From assembly GCA_963603285.1 (NCBI GenBank), contig CAVCMG010000008.1, forward strand, positions 1 through 64,000: a stretch of DNA of 64,000 nt, given 5' to 3'. Positions 8,800-18,200 of this stretch are shown piece by piece. The translations under genes were made by a program, and so were the position numbers. Within the stretch, counting starts at the first letter, position 1. The number at the start of each line of letters is the position of its first letter. Under the pieces are notes generated by a model. The model ran no database searches, was not told where the DNA came from, and saw only the letters and a program-made list of their open reading frames with translations. Origin of the DNA: UBA11957 sp963603285 (GTDB taxonomy: Bacteria; Bacillota; Clostridia; Lachnospirales; Lachnospiraceae).

Positions 8800-9147
8800 T
8801 TATTTTACCAGCTCTTTAACTCTTGCAGCTTTACCTACACGGTCTCTTAAGTAGAACAGTTTAGCTCTTCTTACTTTACCATGTCTGATAACCTCTACCT
8901 TAACTACGTTCGGGGAATGCAGCGGCCATGTTTTCTCTACGCCGATACCGTTGGAAGATTTTCTTACTGTGAAAGTCTCACGGTTTCCGCCGCCCTGTCT
9001 CTTCAGGACGATACCCTCGAATACCTGGATACGCTCACGGTTACCCTCTTTGATCTTACCGTGTACACGTACTGTATCACCTACGTTAAACTCCGGTACT
9101 TCGTTTTTCAGCTGAGCAGCTTCGATGTTTTTAATGATGTCGTTCAT
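8800..9147 (-). CDS. rplS: 50S ribosomal protein L19
   Basis: Ribosomal protein at the 30S-50S interface. The 115-residue protein starts at ATG 9147 (MNDIIKNIEAAQLKNEVPEF) behind AAGGAGA; the frame is open upstream but lacks family similarity. Conserved segments include GDTVRVHGKIKEGNRERIQV, FEGIVLKRQGGGNRETFTVR and YLRDRVGKAARVKE. It follows trmD in the standard rimM-trmD-rplS order. Confidence 0.97.
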   Translation of the reverse strand: MNDIIKNIEAAQLKNEVPEFNVGDTVRVHGKIKEGNRERIQVFEGIVLKRQGGGNRETFTVRKSSNGIGVEKTWPLHSPNVVKVEVIRHGKVRRAKLFYLRDRVGKAARVKELVK

Positions 9148-9230
9148 TTTGTTTCTCCTTTTCTGACTGGATGTTCTTAATACATTCTCGTACCAGAGGA
9201 CCATCTTTTTCTACAACATTTCGTATTATA

Positions 9231-9974
9231 CTATAGCTCTTCTTCGGATGCAAGGATTTTCTTGACAATTTGACGCTCTTTTTGCGTCAGTTCGGCATGT
9301 TCCAGAAGATCCGGGCGCCATTTGGCGGTACGGATCACGGACTGCTCTCTTCTCCACGCTTCCACATTGGCATGATGGCCGGATAAAAGCACCGGCGGCA
9401 CTTCCTTTTCCCGCCATATGGCCGGACGGGAATACTGGGGATATTCAAGCAATGAACCGGCAAAGGACTCCCCCACGGCAGAATCGTCGTTGCCCAGTAC
9501 GCCGGGCACGAGCCGGGAGATCGCATCCATCATGACCAGAGACGGCAGCTCGCCGCCGGTCAGCACATAATCCCCGATGGACACCGGATCGGTCACGATT
9601 TCTTCCAGCACACGCTCGTCGATGCCCTCATAATGGCCACAGAGAAAGATCAGATCCTCCTCCTTTGCAAACTCTTCCGCCATATGCTGGTTAAAGACAC
9701 GGCCCTGCGGGGTCAGATAGATTACGCGGGTCTTATGACCAATCTTTGTGCTCACATCCTCGTAGCAGCGGTATACCGGCTCTGCCTGCATGACCATCCC
9801 GGCGCCGCCGCCATAGGGATAATCGTCCACGCGCATATGCTTGTTTACCGAGTAATCCCGGATATTGACTGCAGAAAGCTCCAATATGCCCTTTTCCATG
9901 GCCCGGCCAGTGATGCTCGAAGCAAAGCCCTGCTCGATCATCTCCGGGAACAGTGTCAGTACATGAAATCTCAC
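9231..9974 (-). CDS. trmD: tRNA (guanine37-N1)-methyltransferase
   Basis: Methylates G37 of tRNAs to prevent +1 frameshifting. It is a SPOUT-fold enzyme of 247 residues starting MRFHVLTLFPEMI. The trefoil-knot SAM-binding region is visible: LCGHYEGIDERVLE, then SIGDYVLTGGELPSLVMMDAISRLVPGVLG. It sits 10 bases after rimM and 83 bases before rplS. Confidence 0.97.
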   Translation of the reverse strand: MRFHVLTLFPEMIEQGFASSITGRAMEKGILELSAVNIRDYSVNKHMRVDDYPYGGGAGMVMQAEPVYRCYEDVSTKIGHKTRVIYLTPQGRVFNQHMAEEFAKEEDLIFLCGHYEGIDERVLEEIVTDPVSIGDYVLTGGELPSLVMMDAISRLVPGVLGNDDSAVGESFAGSLLEYPQYSRPAIWREKEVPPVLLSGHHANVEAWRREQSVIRTAKWRPDLLEHAELTQKERQIVKKILASEEEL

Positions 9975-9984
9975 AATCTACTCC

Positions 9985-10494
9985 TTACTCTACCAGTCCA
10001 TCCAGCAGATGGATCACCATACGGTTTTCCTCTACGGAAACTTCTTTTACACAGTCAGCAATCGCCGGCAAAAGCACCTCGCCATTGGCCAGACTGCGGA
10101 TGATATACACATCATTTGCCGCACTCTGCATAACGTCCTTTACCTTGCCAAACAGCTCGCCGTCCTCCAGATAAACGTCCATACCCAGAAGATCTGCCAC
10201 GTAGTACTCATCCTCGGCAAGCGGTACGGCCTGCTCGCGTGGTACAAAGAGGCCCTTCTGGCGGTACATCTGGATCGACTCTATCGTATCATATCCTTCA
10301 AACTTCACGATCACCATCTGTTTGAAAAAGCGGACCTTTTCAACCTTGAGGGGCATATAGCCTTTCGGGGTGTCGAGAAGTACTTCTTTCAGTTTTAAAA
10401 AACGCTTCGGGTCATCCGTTGTTGGATACACCTTGACCTCGCCATGTACGCCATGGGTCGAGGAGATCACTCCTACCTGAAAAAACTGTTCCAT
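9985..10494 (-). CDS. rimM: Ribosome maturation factor RimM
   Basis: Assists 16S rRNA 3' domain processing and binds S19. The 169-residue product begins MEQFFQVGVISSTHGVHGEVKV, the RimM N-terminal barrel, with a PRC-barrel C-terminal half (YYVADLLGMDVYLEDGELFG). It is the first gene after the rpsP-khpA terminator, so it probably has its own initiation, although no convincing promoter was picked out in the short gap. Confidence 0.94.
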   Translation of the reverse strand: MEQFFQVGVISSTHGVHGEVKVYPTTDDPKRFLKLKEVLLDTPKGYMPLKVEKVRFFKQMVIVKFEGYDTIESIQMYRQKGLFVPREQAVPLAEDEYYVADLLGMDVYLEDGELFGKVKDVMQSAANDVYIIRSLANGEVLLPAIADCVKEVSVEENRMVIHLLDGLVE

Positions 10495-10520
10495 ATAGTA
10501 TTCCTTACTTCTTTTTAATC

Positions 10521-10551
10521 TAAAAAGAGGTATTGCTTACACAATACCTCT
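10521..10551 (-). terminator. Intrinsic terminator between khpA and rimM
   Basis: On the minus strand AGAGGTATTG pairs with CAATACCTCT across a 6-base loop and is followed by a T run. It ends the ylxM-ffh-rpsP-khpA transcript and separates it from rimM-trmD-rplS. Confidence 0.85.
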
Positions 10552-10557
10552 CATTTC

Positions 10558-10788
10558 TTACTGCAGGATTTCTACTACTACTTTTTTGTCAGATTTTGAA
10601 GATGCAGCCTTCACGACAGCACGGATCGCTTTTGCGATACGTCCCTGTCTGCCGATCACTTTACCCATGTCGGACGGATCCACCTTCAGCTCTACAACAA
10701 TAGCATCATCCGTTTCGGTTTCGGTTGTCACAACTTCTTCCGGTTTTTCTACAAGAGATTTTGCAATTACTTCAACTAACTCTTTCAT
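10558..10788 (-). CDS. khpA: KH-domain RNA-binding protein KhpA (YlqC)
   Basis: Small single-KH-domain RNA chaperone, partner of KhpB/Jag in Gram-positives. The 76-residue product contains the KH core GKVIGRQGRIAKAIRAVVKAAS with the GxxG loop GRQG. It lies 18 bases after rpsP, its usual position, and is followed by a strong terminator. Confidence 0.93.
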   Translation of the reverse strand: MKELVEVIAKSLVEKPEEVVTTETETDDAIVVELKVDPSDMGKVIGRQGRIAKAIRAVVKAASSKSDKKVVVEILQ

Positions 10789-10806
10789 TACATACCCCCG
10801 ATAGAT

Positions 10807-11052
10807 TTACTTTTCGATACCTGCCATTTTCAGGATCTTGGCAACAACCTCTGTCGGCTGAGCGCCGTTAGCCAGCCATTTTTTAGCTGCTTCTTCGTCT
10901 ACTTTGTATACGCTCGGATCCTGGTTCGGATCGTAAGTACCGATCTCCTCGATGAAACGACCATCTCTCGGGGATCTGGAGTCAGCAACGATGATTCTAT
11001 AAACAGGAGCTTTCTTCTTTCCCATTCTTCTTAATCTAATTTTAACTGCCAT
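10807..11052 (-). CDS. rpsP: 30S ribosomal protein S16
   Basis: Primary 16S-binding ribosomal protein. The 81-residue product MAVKIRLRRMGKKKAPVYRI is the classic S16 N-terminus, with SRSPRDGRFIEEIGTYDP next. It is preceded by AAGGAGG and sits between ffh and khpA. Confidence 0.97.
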   Translation of the reverse strand: MAVKIRLRRMGKKKAPVYRIIVADSRSPRDGRFIEEIGTYDPNQDPSVYKVDEEAAKKWLANGAQPTEVVAKILKMAGIEK

Positions 11053-11118
11053 GATTCTTTTACCTCCTTATAGTATTCAATAATGTATATTAGAAAGGAC
11101 TGTATCCTTATCTACGGA

Positions 11119-12468
11119 TTAAAACGGCAGGCGGAAACCTCCGCGTTTGCCTTTCTTGCCCATCATGCCGGGCATCTGTTTCATCATCTTGCGGGTCTGA
11201 TCGAACTGCTTGACGAAACGGTTGACTTCACTGATATCCACGCCTGCACCCTTGGCGATGCGCTGCTTGCGGGATACGTTTAAGAGATCCGGATTGGCTC
11301 TCTCTTCCGGTGTCATGGCCAGTACGATGGCTTCTTTGCGGGCCAGATCTTTTTCATCGATCATGCTCTCGATATCTTTCATCTTGCCGCCTACGCCCAT
11401 GCCGGGAAGCATGCTTAAGACACTGGATATACCGCCCATGTTCTTCATCTGGTTCATGCTTTCGAGATAATCGTCAAAACCAAACTGGGCTTTTTTGAAT
11501 TTCTGTTCCATCTCACGGGCTTTTTCCTCGTCGATGTTGGCCTGTGCCTTTTCGATGAGGCTCATGACATCGCCCATACCGAGGATACGGGATGCCATCC
11601 GGTCGGGATAGAACTGTTCGAGATCAGAGAGCTTTTCGCCCATACCTACATAGAGGATCGGCTTGCCGCTGATCGCTTTAATGGACAGCGCCGCACCGCC
11701 TCGGGCGTCACCGTCTAATTTTGTCAGGATCACTCCGTCGATACCGACCTCCTGATTGAAGGTATCGGATACGTTGACGGCATTCTGACCGGTGGTGGCA
11801 TCGACGACGAGGATCGTCTGATCGATCTCTACAGCAGCTTTGATATCTTTGAGCTCCTGCATCATGTCTTCGTCGACCTGCTGACGGCCGGCGGTATCGA
11901 TGATAACCACGTTTTTCTTACTCTGTCTGGCATGTTCGATCGCTGCTTTGGCGATATCCACGGGGCTTTTCTGGTCTCCCATGGAAAAGACTTCCACATC
12001 CTGCTTCTGTCCGTTGATCTTCAGCTGTTCGATCGCTGCCGGCCGGTATACGTCGCCTGCCACAAGTAAGGGCTGACGGCCTTTGGCTTTCAATTTACCG
12101 GCAATCTTGGCCGAGGTTGTTGTCTTACCGGAACCCTGCAGACCGACCATAAGGATGGTGGTGATCTCGCTGCCCGGACGGAGGGTAATCTCTGTCGTCT
12201 CGGAGCCCATCAGTTTGACGAGTTCTTCGTTAACGATCTTGATAACCATCTGTCCCGGATTGAGTCCGGTCATAACGTCCTGTCCGATGGCGCGTTCCTG
12301 CACTGCTTTGGTAAACTGCTTTACGACTTTGAAGCTGACGTCGGCTTCGAGAAGTGCCATTTTGACTTCGCGAAGGGCTGTCTTTACGTCATCTTCTGTC
12401 AGACGGCCTTTGCTTCTCAGGTTTTTAAATACATTTTGCAGTTTTTCAGTCAAGCTGTCAAATGCCAT
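11119..12468 (-). CDS. ffh: Signal recognition particle GTPase Ffh
   Basis: Protein subunit of SRP that binds signal peptides and 4.5S RNA and docks to FtsY (encoded at 14.4 kb). The 449 residues show the N domain, then the G domain with GLQGSGKTTTSAKIAG, DTAGRQQVDEDMM and TKLDGDARGGAAL, and a methionine-rich M domain ending in KMMKQMPGMMGKKGKRGG. It follows ylxM, which in Gram-positives is always linked to it. Confidence 0.98.
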   Translation of the reverse strand: MAFDSLTEKLQNVFKNLRSKGRLTEDDVKTALREVKMALLEADVSFKVVKQFTKAVQERAIGQDVMTGLNPGQMVIKIVNEELVKLMGSETTEITLRPGSEITTILMVGLQGSGKTTTSAKIAGKLKAKGRQPLLVAGDVYRPAAIEQLKINGQKQDVEVFSMGDQKSPVDIAKAAIEHARQSKKNVVIIDTAGRQQVDEDMMQELKDIKAAVEIDQTILVVDATTGQNAVNVSDTFNQEVGIDGVILTKLDGDARGGAALSIKAISGKPILYVGMGEKLSDLEQFYPDRMASRILGMGDVMSLIEKAQANIDEEKAREMEQKFKKAQFGFDDYLESMNQMKNMGGISSVLSMLPGMGVGGKMKDIESMIDEKDLARKEAIVLAMTPEERANPDLLNVSRKQRIAKGAGVDISEVNRFVKQFDQTRKMMKQMPGMMGKKGKRGGFRLPF

Positions 12469-12484
12469 ATAATTCTCCCGGGAA

Positions 12485-12829
12485 TCATAATTCCTCTAAT
12501 ATGCTGTCGGAAATCTCCGCAACAGCGTTTTTTACTGCTTCCAGATTTTCAAGATTACAGTCATCGACGATTTTGCGGATGCTGCTTACTTTTTCTTTGA
12601 GGTCAAGAAATTTCCTGACGAGCATGAGGCGTTCTTCGTAACCGGCGAGGAGTTTGTCTACTCTTCTGACCTGATCGTGTACGCCCTGACGGCTGATGCC
12701 GAGCTCCTGTGCGACTTCGCTGATGGAATAATCGTTGAGGACGATGTCTTCGTAGATTTCTCTCTGATGGGAAGTCAGTAATTCTCCATAAAAATCATAG
12801 AGCAATGTTTTTTCTACAAATGCTTCCAT
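12485..12829 (-). CDS. ylxM: YlxM/UPF0122 SRP-associated HTH protein
   Basis: Sigma-70 region-4-like helix-turn-helix protein that is cotranscribed with ffh and in Streptococcus stimulates the SRP GTPases. Helices are visible in LLTSHQREIYEDIVLNDYSI then SEVAQELGISRQGVHDQVRR. Translation is placed at ATG 12829 (114 residues): AAGGTG lies 6 bases before it, and the predicted transcription start near 12839 would remove the GTG at 12838. It heads the ylxM-ffh-rpsP-khpA operon. Confidence 0.92.
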   Translation of the reverse strand: MEAFVEKTLLYDFYGELLTSHQREIYEDIVLNDYSISEVAQELGISRQGVHDQVRRVDKLLAGYEERLMLVRKFLDLKEKVSSIRKIVDDCNLENLEAVKNAVAEISDSILEEL

Positions 12830-12845
12830 TTCCAACACCTTGGAT

Positions 12846-12874
12846 ATCTTACACTAGAGTTGCGGGGGTGTCAA
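12846..12874 (-). promoter_or_regulatory. Promoter of ylxM-ffh-rpsP-khpA
   Basis: TTGACA (minus strand, 12869-12874), 17 bases, then TAAGAT (12846-12851). The predicted start is about 12839, giving a very short leader that barely includes the ribosome binding site. Confidence 0.65.
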
Positions 12875-12883
12875 GTATTTTTT

Positions 12884-13089
12884 CTTGACAAACATATATT
12901 TTTTTGTAAAACGGACGGAGGAAGCCCCGCGCAGGCTCTGGGATATATGTACTTGTCTGCGCTCCGCCTGCGCCGGTCCGAGCCTAAGGTCTCGGACTCT
13001 TGCTCGGTAAAGTCGCTTGTCAAGTACATATATCCCAGAGCCTGCGCGGGGTTTCCTCCTGACTTTAGCTCAATATATGTTTGTCAGGA
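12884..13089. repeat. Long rod-like inverted repeat, element 2
   Basis: About 206 bases between ilvA and the ylxM promoter fold back on themselves. Both arms carry CTGGGATATATGTACTTG together with CCCCGCGCAGG and GGAGGAA blocks, and the outer ends share GACAAACATATAT. The apex contains a separate hairpin (GTCCGAG with CTCGGAC). The arms are about 75 bases each with one bulged stretch near the base. No ORF of interest lies inside. It has the same architecture as element 1 but a different sequence. Confidence 0.75.
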
Positions 13090-13091
13090 AT

Positions 13092-13113
13092 AAAAGTTTC
13101 ACCCTGATGGGTG
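13092..13113 (-). terminator. Small terminator after ilvA
   Basis: On the minus strand CACCC-ATCA-GGGTG is followed by AAACTTTTA, six bases past the ilvA stop. The stem is short, so termination may also depend on the long hairpin immediately downstream. Confidence 0.45.
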
Positions 13114-13118
13114 GTTAT

Positions 13119-14342
13119 TTACAGGTTCGGACGGATGAGTTTTGGGCGGAAGCCGTTTTCTTCAAGGGTCTTGATGATTTCCTGTTTGTGGTCGGTGCCG
13201 AAGGCCTCCATGGTGACTTTCAGTTCTACGGCAGCATTACGGTTGGTGCTGAAGAACTGGTTGTGGTCGAGACGGATGACATTTCCGCGGACATCGGCAA
13301 TGAGCTGGGCTACGCGGGCCAGTTCACCCGGTTTGTCCGGCAGAAGGATGGAGACGGTAAAGATACGGTCTCTGGCGATCAGGCCGTTCTGGACAACGCT
13401 GGACATGGTGATGAGATCCATGTTGCCGCCACTTAATACGGAAACGATCTTTTTGTTTTTAACATTTAAATGTTTGAGGGCAGCTACGGTTAAAAGGCCG
13501 GAATTTTCTACAATCATTTTGTGATTTTCTACCATATCCAGGAAGGCTACGATGAGTTCGTCGTCTTCTACGGTGATGATATCATCGAGGTTTTTCTGGA
13601 TGTATGGGAAGATCTTTTCGCCCGGGGTCTTTACGGCTGTACCGTCGGCGATGGTGCTGGCGTCGTCAAGGGTGACAACATGGCCGGCTTTTAAGGATTC
13701 CTGCATACAGTTGGCGTTGGCAGGTTCTACGCCGATGACTTTGATGTTCGGGTTTAAGAGCTTGGCCAGGGTAGAGATACCAGTGGCCAGTCCGCCGCCT
13801 CCGATCGGGACGAGGATATAATCTACCAGCGGCAGTTCCTGTATGATCTCCATGGCGATCGTGCCCTGTCCGGTAGCTACTGCCGGATCGTCAAACGGGT
13901 GAATGAATGTGTAGCCGTGCTCGTCTGCCAGTTCGTAGGCATGGGCGCAGGCTTCATCGTAGTTATTGCCATACAGTACGGTATCTACGCCGTAGCTTTT
14001 GGTATTTTCCACTTTAATCAGCGGGGTTGTGGTCGGCATGACTACGGTGGCCTTTACGCCGTAGGCTTTGGCTGCATATGCCACACCCTGGGCATGGTTA
14101 CCTGCAGAGGCGGTGATCAGTCCTTTGGCCTTTTCTTCATCTGTCAGTGTGGAAATCTTGTAGTAGGCACCGCGCAGCTTGTAGGCGCCGGTGTACTGCA
14201 TGTTTTCCGGCTTCAGATAGACCTTGTTGCCGTAGCGGTTGCTCAGCATTTCGCTGTAGATCAGCTTGGTTTCACGGGTCACGCGATGTACGATCTCGGT
14301 GGCCTCTTCAAATTTTTCCAGTGTCAACATTTCTTCCATCAT
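13119..14342 (-). CDS. ilvA: Threonine ammonia-lyase with ACT domain
   Basis: PLP enzyme that deaminates threonine (or serine) to 2-oxobutanoate (or pyruvate). The 407-residue protein shows YTGAYKLRGAYYKI with the PLP lysine, ASAGNHAQGVAYAAK, and the glycine loop PIGGGGLATGI, with a C-terminal ACT domain from about residue 330 (FTVSILLPDKPGELARVAQL). This is the short one-ACT form typical of clostridial TdcB/IlvA-type enzymes, so a catabolic role is as likely as isoleucine synthesis. It lies 12 bases after ftsY, an unusual neighbour. Confidence 0.9.
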   Translation of the reverse strand: MMEEMLTLEKFEEATEIVHRVTRETKLIYSEMLSNRYGNKVYLKPENMQYTGAYKLRGAYYKISTLTDEEKAKGLITASAGNHAQGVAYAAKAYGVKATVVMPTTTPLIKVENTKSYGVDTVLYGNNYDEACAHAYELADEHGYTFIHPFDDPAVATGQGTIAMEIIQELPLVDYILVPIGGGGLATGISTLAKLLNPNIKVIGVEPANANCMQESLKAGHVVTLDDASTIADGTAVKTPGEKIFPYIQKNLDDIITVEDDELIVAFLDMVENHKMIVENSGLLTVAALKHLNVKNKKIVSVLSGGNMDLITMSSVVQNGLIARDRIFTVSILLPDKPGELARVAQLIADVRGNVIRLDHNQFFSTNRNAAVELKVTMEAFGTDHKQEIIKTLEENGFRPKLIRPNL

Positions 14343-14353
14343 GTGTTCCTCCT

Positions 14354-15289
14354 CTATTCTTCTCCTGTACGGAATAATGCTTCAACATACTGATCCGGAT
14401 TGAATTTTTCCAGATCATCAATACTTTCACCTACGCCTATATATTTCACAGGGATATCCAGTTCGGACTGGATGGCCACTGCGATGCCGCCTTTCGCGGT
14501 ACCGTCAAGCTTTGTCAGTACGATACCGGTCAGGTTGGTGACTTCCTGAAACTGTCGGGCCTGCATCAGGGCGTTCTGTCCTGTGGAGCCGTCCAGTACG
14601 ATCAGAGTTTCCAGATATGCGTCCGGATACTCTCTTTCAATGACGCGGGAGATCTTGCCAAGCTCCTGCATCAGGTTCTTTTTATTATGAAGACGTCCGG
14701 CGGTATCGCACAGAAGGACATCGACATTTCTTGCCTTGGCTGCCTGCACTGCATCGTATACGATGGCTGCGGGATCAGCGCCTTCTTGTCCACCGATCAT
14801 CTCGACACCGGCACGGTCGGCCCATACGGACAGCTGTGTACCGGCAGCGGCACGGAATGTATCGGCAGCGGCGATCAGAACCTTTTTACCGTCCTGTTTG
14901 AGCTTACCGGCCAGTTTTCCAACGGTCGTGGTCTTACCGACACCGTTGACGCCGACAACGAGTACAACGGATTTTCGGCGTTCAAACGCGTAATCGTCCT
15001 CACTGGTCTTCATCTGCTCACGGATCGTATCGATCAGAAGCTCACGGCACGCCATGGGCTCATGGATCTTCTGCTCCTTGACCTGCTCTCTTAGGCGGTC
15101 GAGGATCTTTTCTGTGGTTGCCACGCCGAGATCGCCCATGATCAGGGTTTCTTCCAGCTCTTCATAAAAATCATCGTCGATTTTGGAAAAGCCGCTGAAA
15201 ATCGCATCCATACCGGATACAACACTGTCTCTGGTCTTGGCCAGTCCGGCCACCAGACGTTTAAAAAAGCCTTTCTTTTCTTCAGCCAT
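14354..15289 (-). CDS. ftsY: SRP receptor FtsY
   Basis: Membrane-associated GTPase that receives SRP-ribosome complexes. The 311 residues lack the long acidic A domain of E. coli and start MAEEKKGFFKRLVAGL, an amphipathic membrane-targeting helix. G motifs: GVNGVGKTTTVGKLAG, DTAGRLHNKKNLM and TKLDGTAKGG. It lies 10 bases after smc; rnc-smc-ftsY is a conserved Gram-positive order. Confidence 0.97.
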   Translation of the reverse strand: MAEEKKGFFKRLVAGLAKTRDSVVSGMDAIFSGFSKIDDDFYEELEETLIMGDLGVATTEKILDRLREQVKEQKIHEPMACRELLIDTIREQMKTSEDDYAFERRKSVVLVVGVNGVGKTTTVGKLAGKLKQDGKKVLIAAADTFRAAAGTQLSVWADRAGVEMIGGQEGADPAAIVYDAVQAAKARNVDVLLCDTAGRLHNKKNLMQELGKISRVIEREYPDAYLETLIVLDGSTGQNALMQARQFQEVTNLTGIVLTKLDGTAKGGIAVAIQSELDIPVKYIGVGESIDDLEKFNPDQYVEALFRTGEE

Positions 15290-15299
15290 ACTTTCTCTC

Positions 15300-18200
15300 C
15301 TATTTGTCCAGATCGTCCTCGATCAAATCTACCGATACGAGGGTCGATACGCCTTTTTCCTGCATCGTGATACCGTACAGACGGTCCGCTGCATTCATCG
15401 TACCTCTTCGATGGGTAATAACGATAAACTGGGTATTCTTTGTCAGCTTGTGCAGATATTCGGCAAAACGGGTAACGTTCGAATCGTCCAGGGCCGCCTC
15501 GATCTCGTCGAGCAGACAGAACGGTGACGGCTTCAGATTCTGGATCGCAAATAACAGCGCGATCGCCGTCAGCGCTTTCTCACCACCGGACAACTGCATC
15601 ATATTCTGGAGCTTTTTGCCCGGGGGCTGGGAAATAATCTGTACACCGGCCTCGAGAATATCCTCTCCCTCGACCAGCTCGATCGAGCCCTTGCCGCCGC
15701 CGAACAGATCCTTGAACGCCTTGTCAAATTCCCGCTGGATATCAGCAAATTTCTCTGCGAACTGGCGGCGCATACCGTCGTCCAGCTCCTGGATGATATT
15801 TTCCAGCGTCTCCTTTGCCTGGATCAGATCCTCATGCTGGGCGGACAGGAAGGTGTGGCGTTCCTCCACTTCCTTAAATTCCTCGATCGCATTGACATTG
15901 ACCGGGCCGAGCTTACGGATCTCTTCTTTGACTTCGTTTAACTGTTTCTTTAATACGCTGCGCTCCGGCACCTCTTCCATACGGAAGGAAGCGGCCTGTA
16001 CCGGCGTAATCTCGTATTCATCCCAGATATAGTTGATCTGGGCTTCCTGATTTTCTTCCAGCTTGTCCAGCTGGCTGCGCAGACGGTAGCATTCCTTGTC
16101 CAGACGGGTCTGGTGCTCGGACAGCTCATCTCTTCTGGCAAAGAACTGACGGTGGGTGCTCTGCAGCTCTTCCTTTTTCTGCTGCTCGGCGGCCAGCGCC
16201 TCTTTTAAGGCATCCTCCTGGCTCTTACCGGCGGCCATCGTCTCTTCAATCGCGGCTACCTGTGCCTTTCTGTCCTCTTCCTCCCGGCTTCTCTCGTCCT
16301 GACGACCGACAAGCTCGGTCTGCTCATTTTCCAGACTTTCCAGCTCACCCCGGATACGGGCAATATTCTCTTCATGGAAGGACAGCTGCTGGGACAGCTC
16401 AGATCCCTTCAGATGCAGACTTTCCAGCTGTTTTGCCAGCCCGGCCTCCTGCTCCTTCTGTTCATTTAACAGGGATTCCTGGGAAAGCGCTGTCTCCTGA
16501 GAATCTTTCTCGGAGGATTTGAGGTCTTTCATTTCCTTCTTGATCGCTGTCTTAAACTCATCGATCTCTCGGATCTGGGATTCGATCTCGGAGCTTTCAC
16601 CTTTTAACTGGCTGTAGCCGGACTGGATCTCCCGGATCCTTGTCTCTGCCTGCTGGATATTCATCTGGGCAGTATTCAGATCCAGCTGTTTATCCTTGAC
16701 CTTTTCAGCTATGTCAGCCATCTCATCACGCAGGGCGTTACGCAGGTTACGTTTGGTTTCCAGTCCGCGTCTGGTCTCTTCCAGCTCTGTGGACAGCTTT
16801 TTCACCTGTTTTTCGAGCTCCTCGATCTCACGGCGGCGGCCCAGCAGGTTGCTGGTATTCTTAAATGCACCACCGGTCATCGAACCGCCCGGATTTAACA
16901 GCTCGCCCTCTAGGGTAACGATGCGCAGGGAATGATGGTTCTTTTTCTGCAGGGCGATACCATGGTCGATCGTCTCGACCACCAGCGTACGGCCCAGCAG
17001 GGATTTCATCAGATCGCCAAACTCCGGATCCGTATGCACCAGACGGTCAGCCGACTGGATCACGCCCTCTTCCTTTAACAGCTGCGCCATTGGCAGGCCG
17101 CCCTTGGCAGAAATCGCAGACAGCGGCAGAAACGTTGCACGGCCGTATCTGTTTTTCTTCAGGAAACCAATCATTTCCTTGGCTGTTTTTTCGTCTTTTG
17201 TAACAATATTCTGGATTGCACCGCCAAGAGCGGTCTCGATGGCGGTCTCGTATTTTTTATCGGTCTTGATCAGATCAGCCACAACGCCGATCAGTCCCGG
17301 CACACGGCTTTTCTGCTCCATAACGCGGCGAATGGAATTACCATAGCCGTCATAGCGTTCGGCCAGATTGCGCAGCGTTTCCAGACGGGATTCTTCCCGG
17401 TGAAATAAAAGCTGGCGGTTGTCCGCCTCCTTCTGCTCATTCTGGATCTCCTGCTGCAGGGCATTGATCTTATTCTGGTTTTCTGTACGCTTACTGTCCG
17501 CGCCTTCGATTTCTTTGGCCAGCTTACGATACTCTTCACGGCATTTGATCAGGACATCCTGCTGCCGTTCCTCGTCATTTTTAAGTACCAGCACCCGCTG
17601 GCTCAGCATGGACTTACGGATGCCGATCTGTTCGAGCATCGCGTCGTAGCGCTGCAGCTTACCCTTGGCGGAAGCCTTCTGGTTTAACAGGTCGATCTGG
17701 CTCGTCTTTGCCTGATTCATTGCCAGCGTACTCTGTACCATGGCGTCATGCAGGCTGTCCAGTTCCTTCTGAATCTTCTCTGTCTCTGCCCGGTTATCCT
17801 GTTTTAAGGTACCGGCATCCTGCGTGGTCTGCTCCAGAGCCTTAAGCTGCGCTCTTTTCTCTTCCAGCTCCCCGGCGATCGTCTCCAGACGCTCGGCATG
17901 CATCCGGCGGTTTTCCACAGCCGTACGGATCTGCTCATTTAAAACCTGGATCTGGCCCTCTAACTGCTTCTGGGCAAGCGCATTCTGCGAGGATTTTTCT
18001 CGTTTCTCCTCAATGCTGGTTTCCAGCTCTTCGAGCTGTTTTTCCAGAACGTCGTATTCTTCCTTTGTCTTTTCAAACTGTGTCTTTGTCTCAGCCAGCT
18101 CTTCACTCGACGCACCGTAGGTCTGTTGCAGCCGGTCGTACTCCTTCTCCATACGTTCCCGGTCTACCAGAAACATATTCAGATCCAGATTTTTCAGCTC

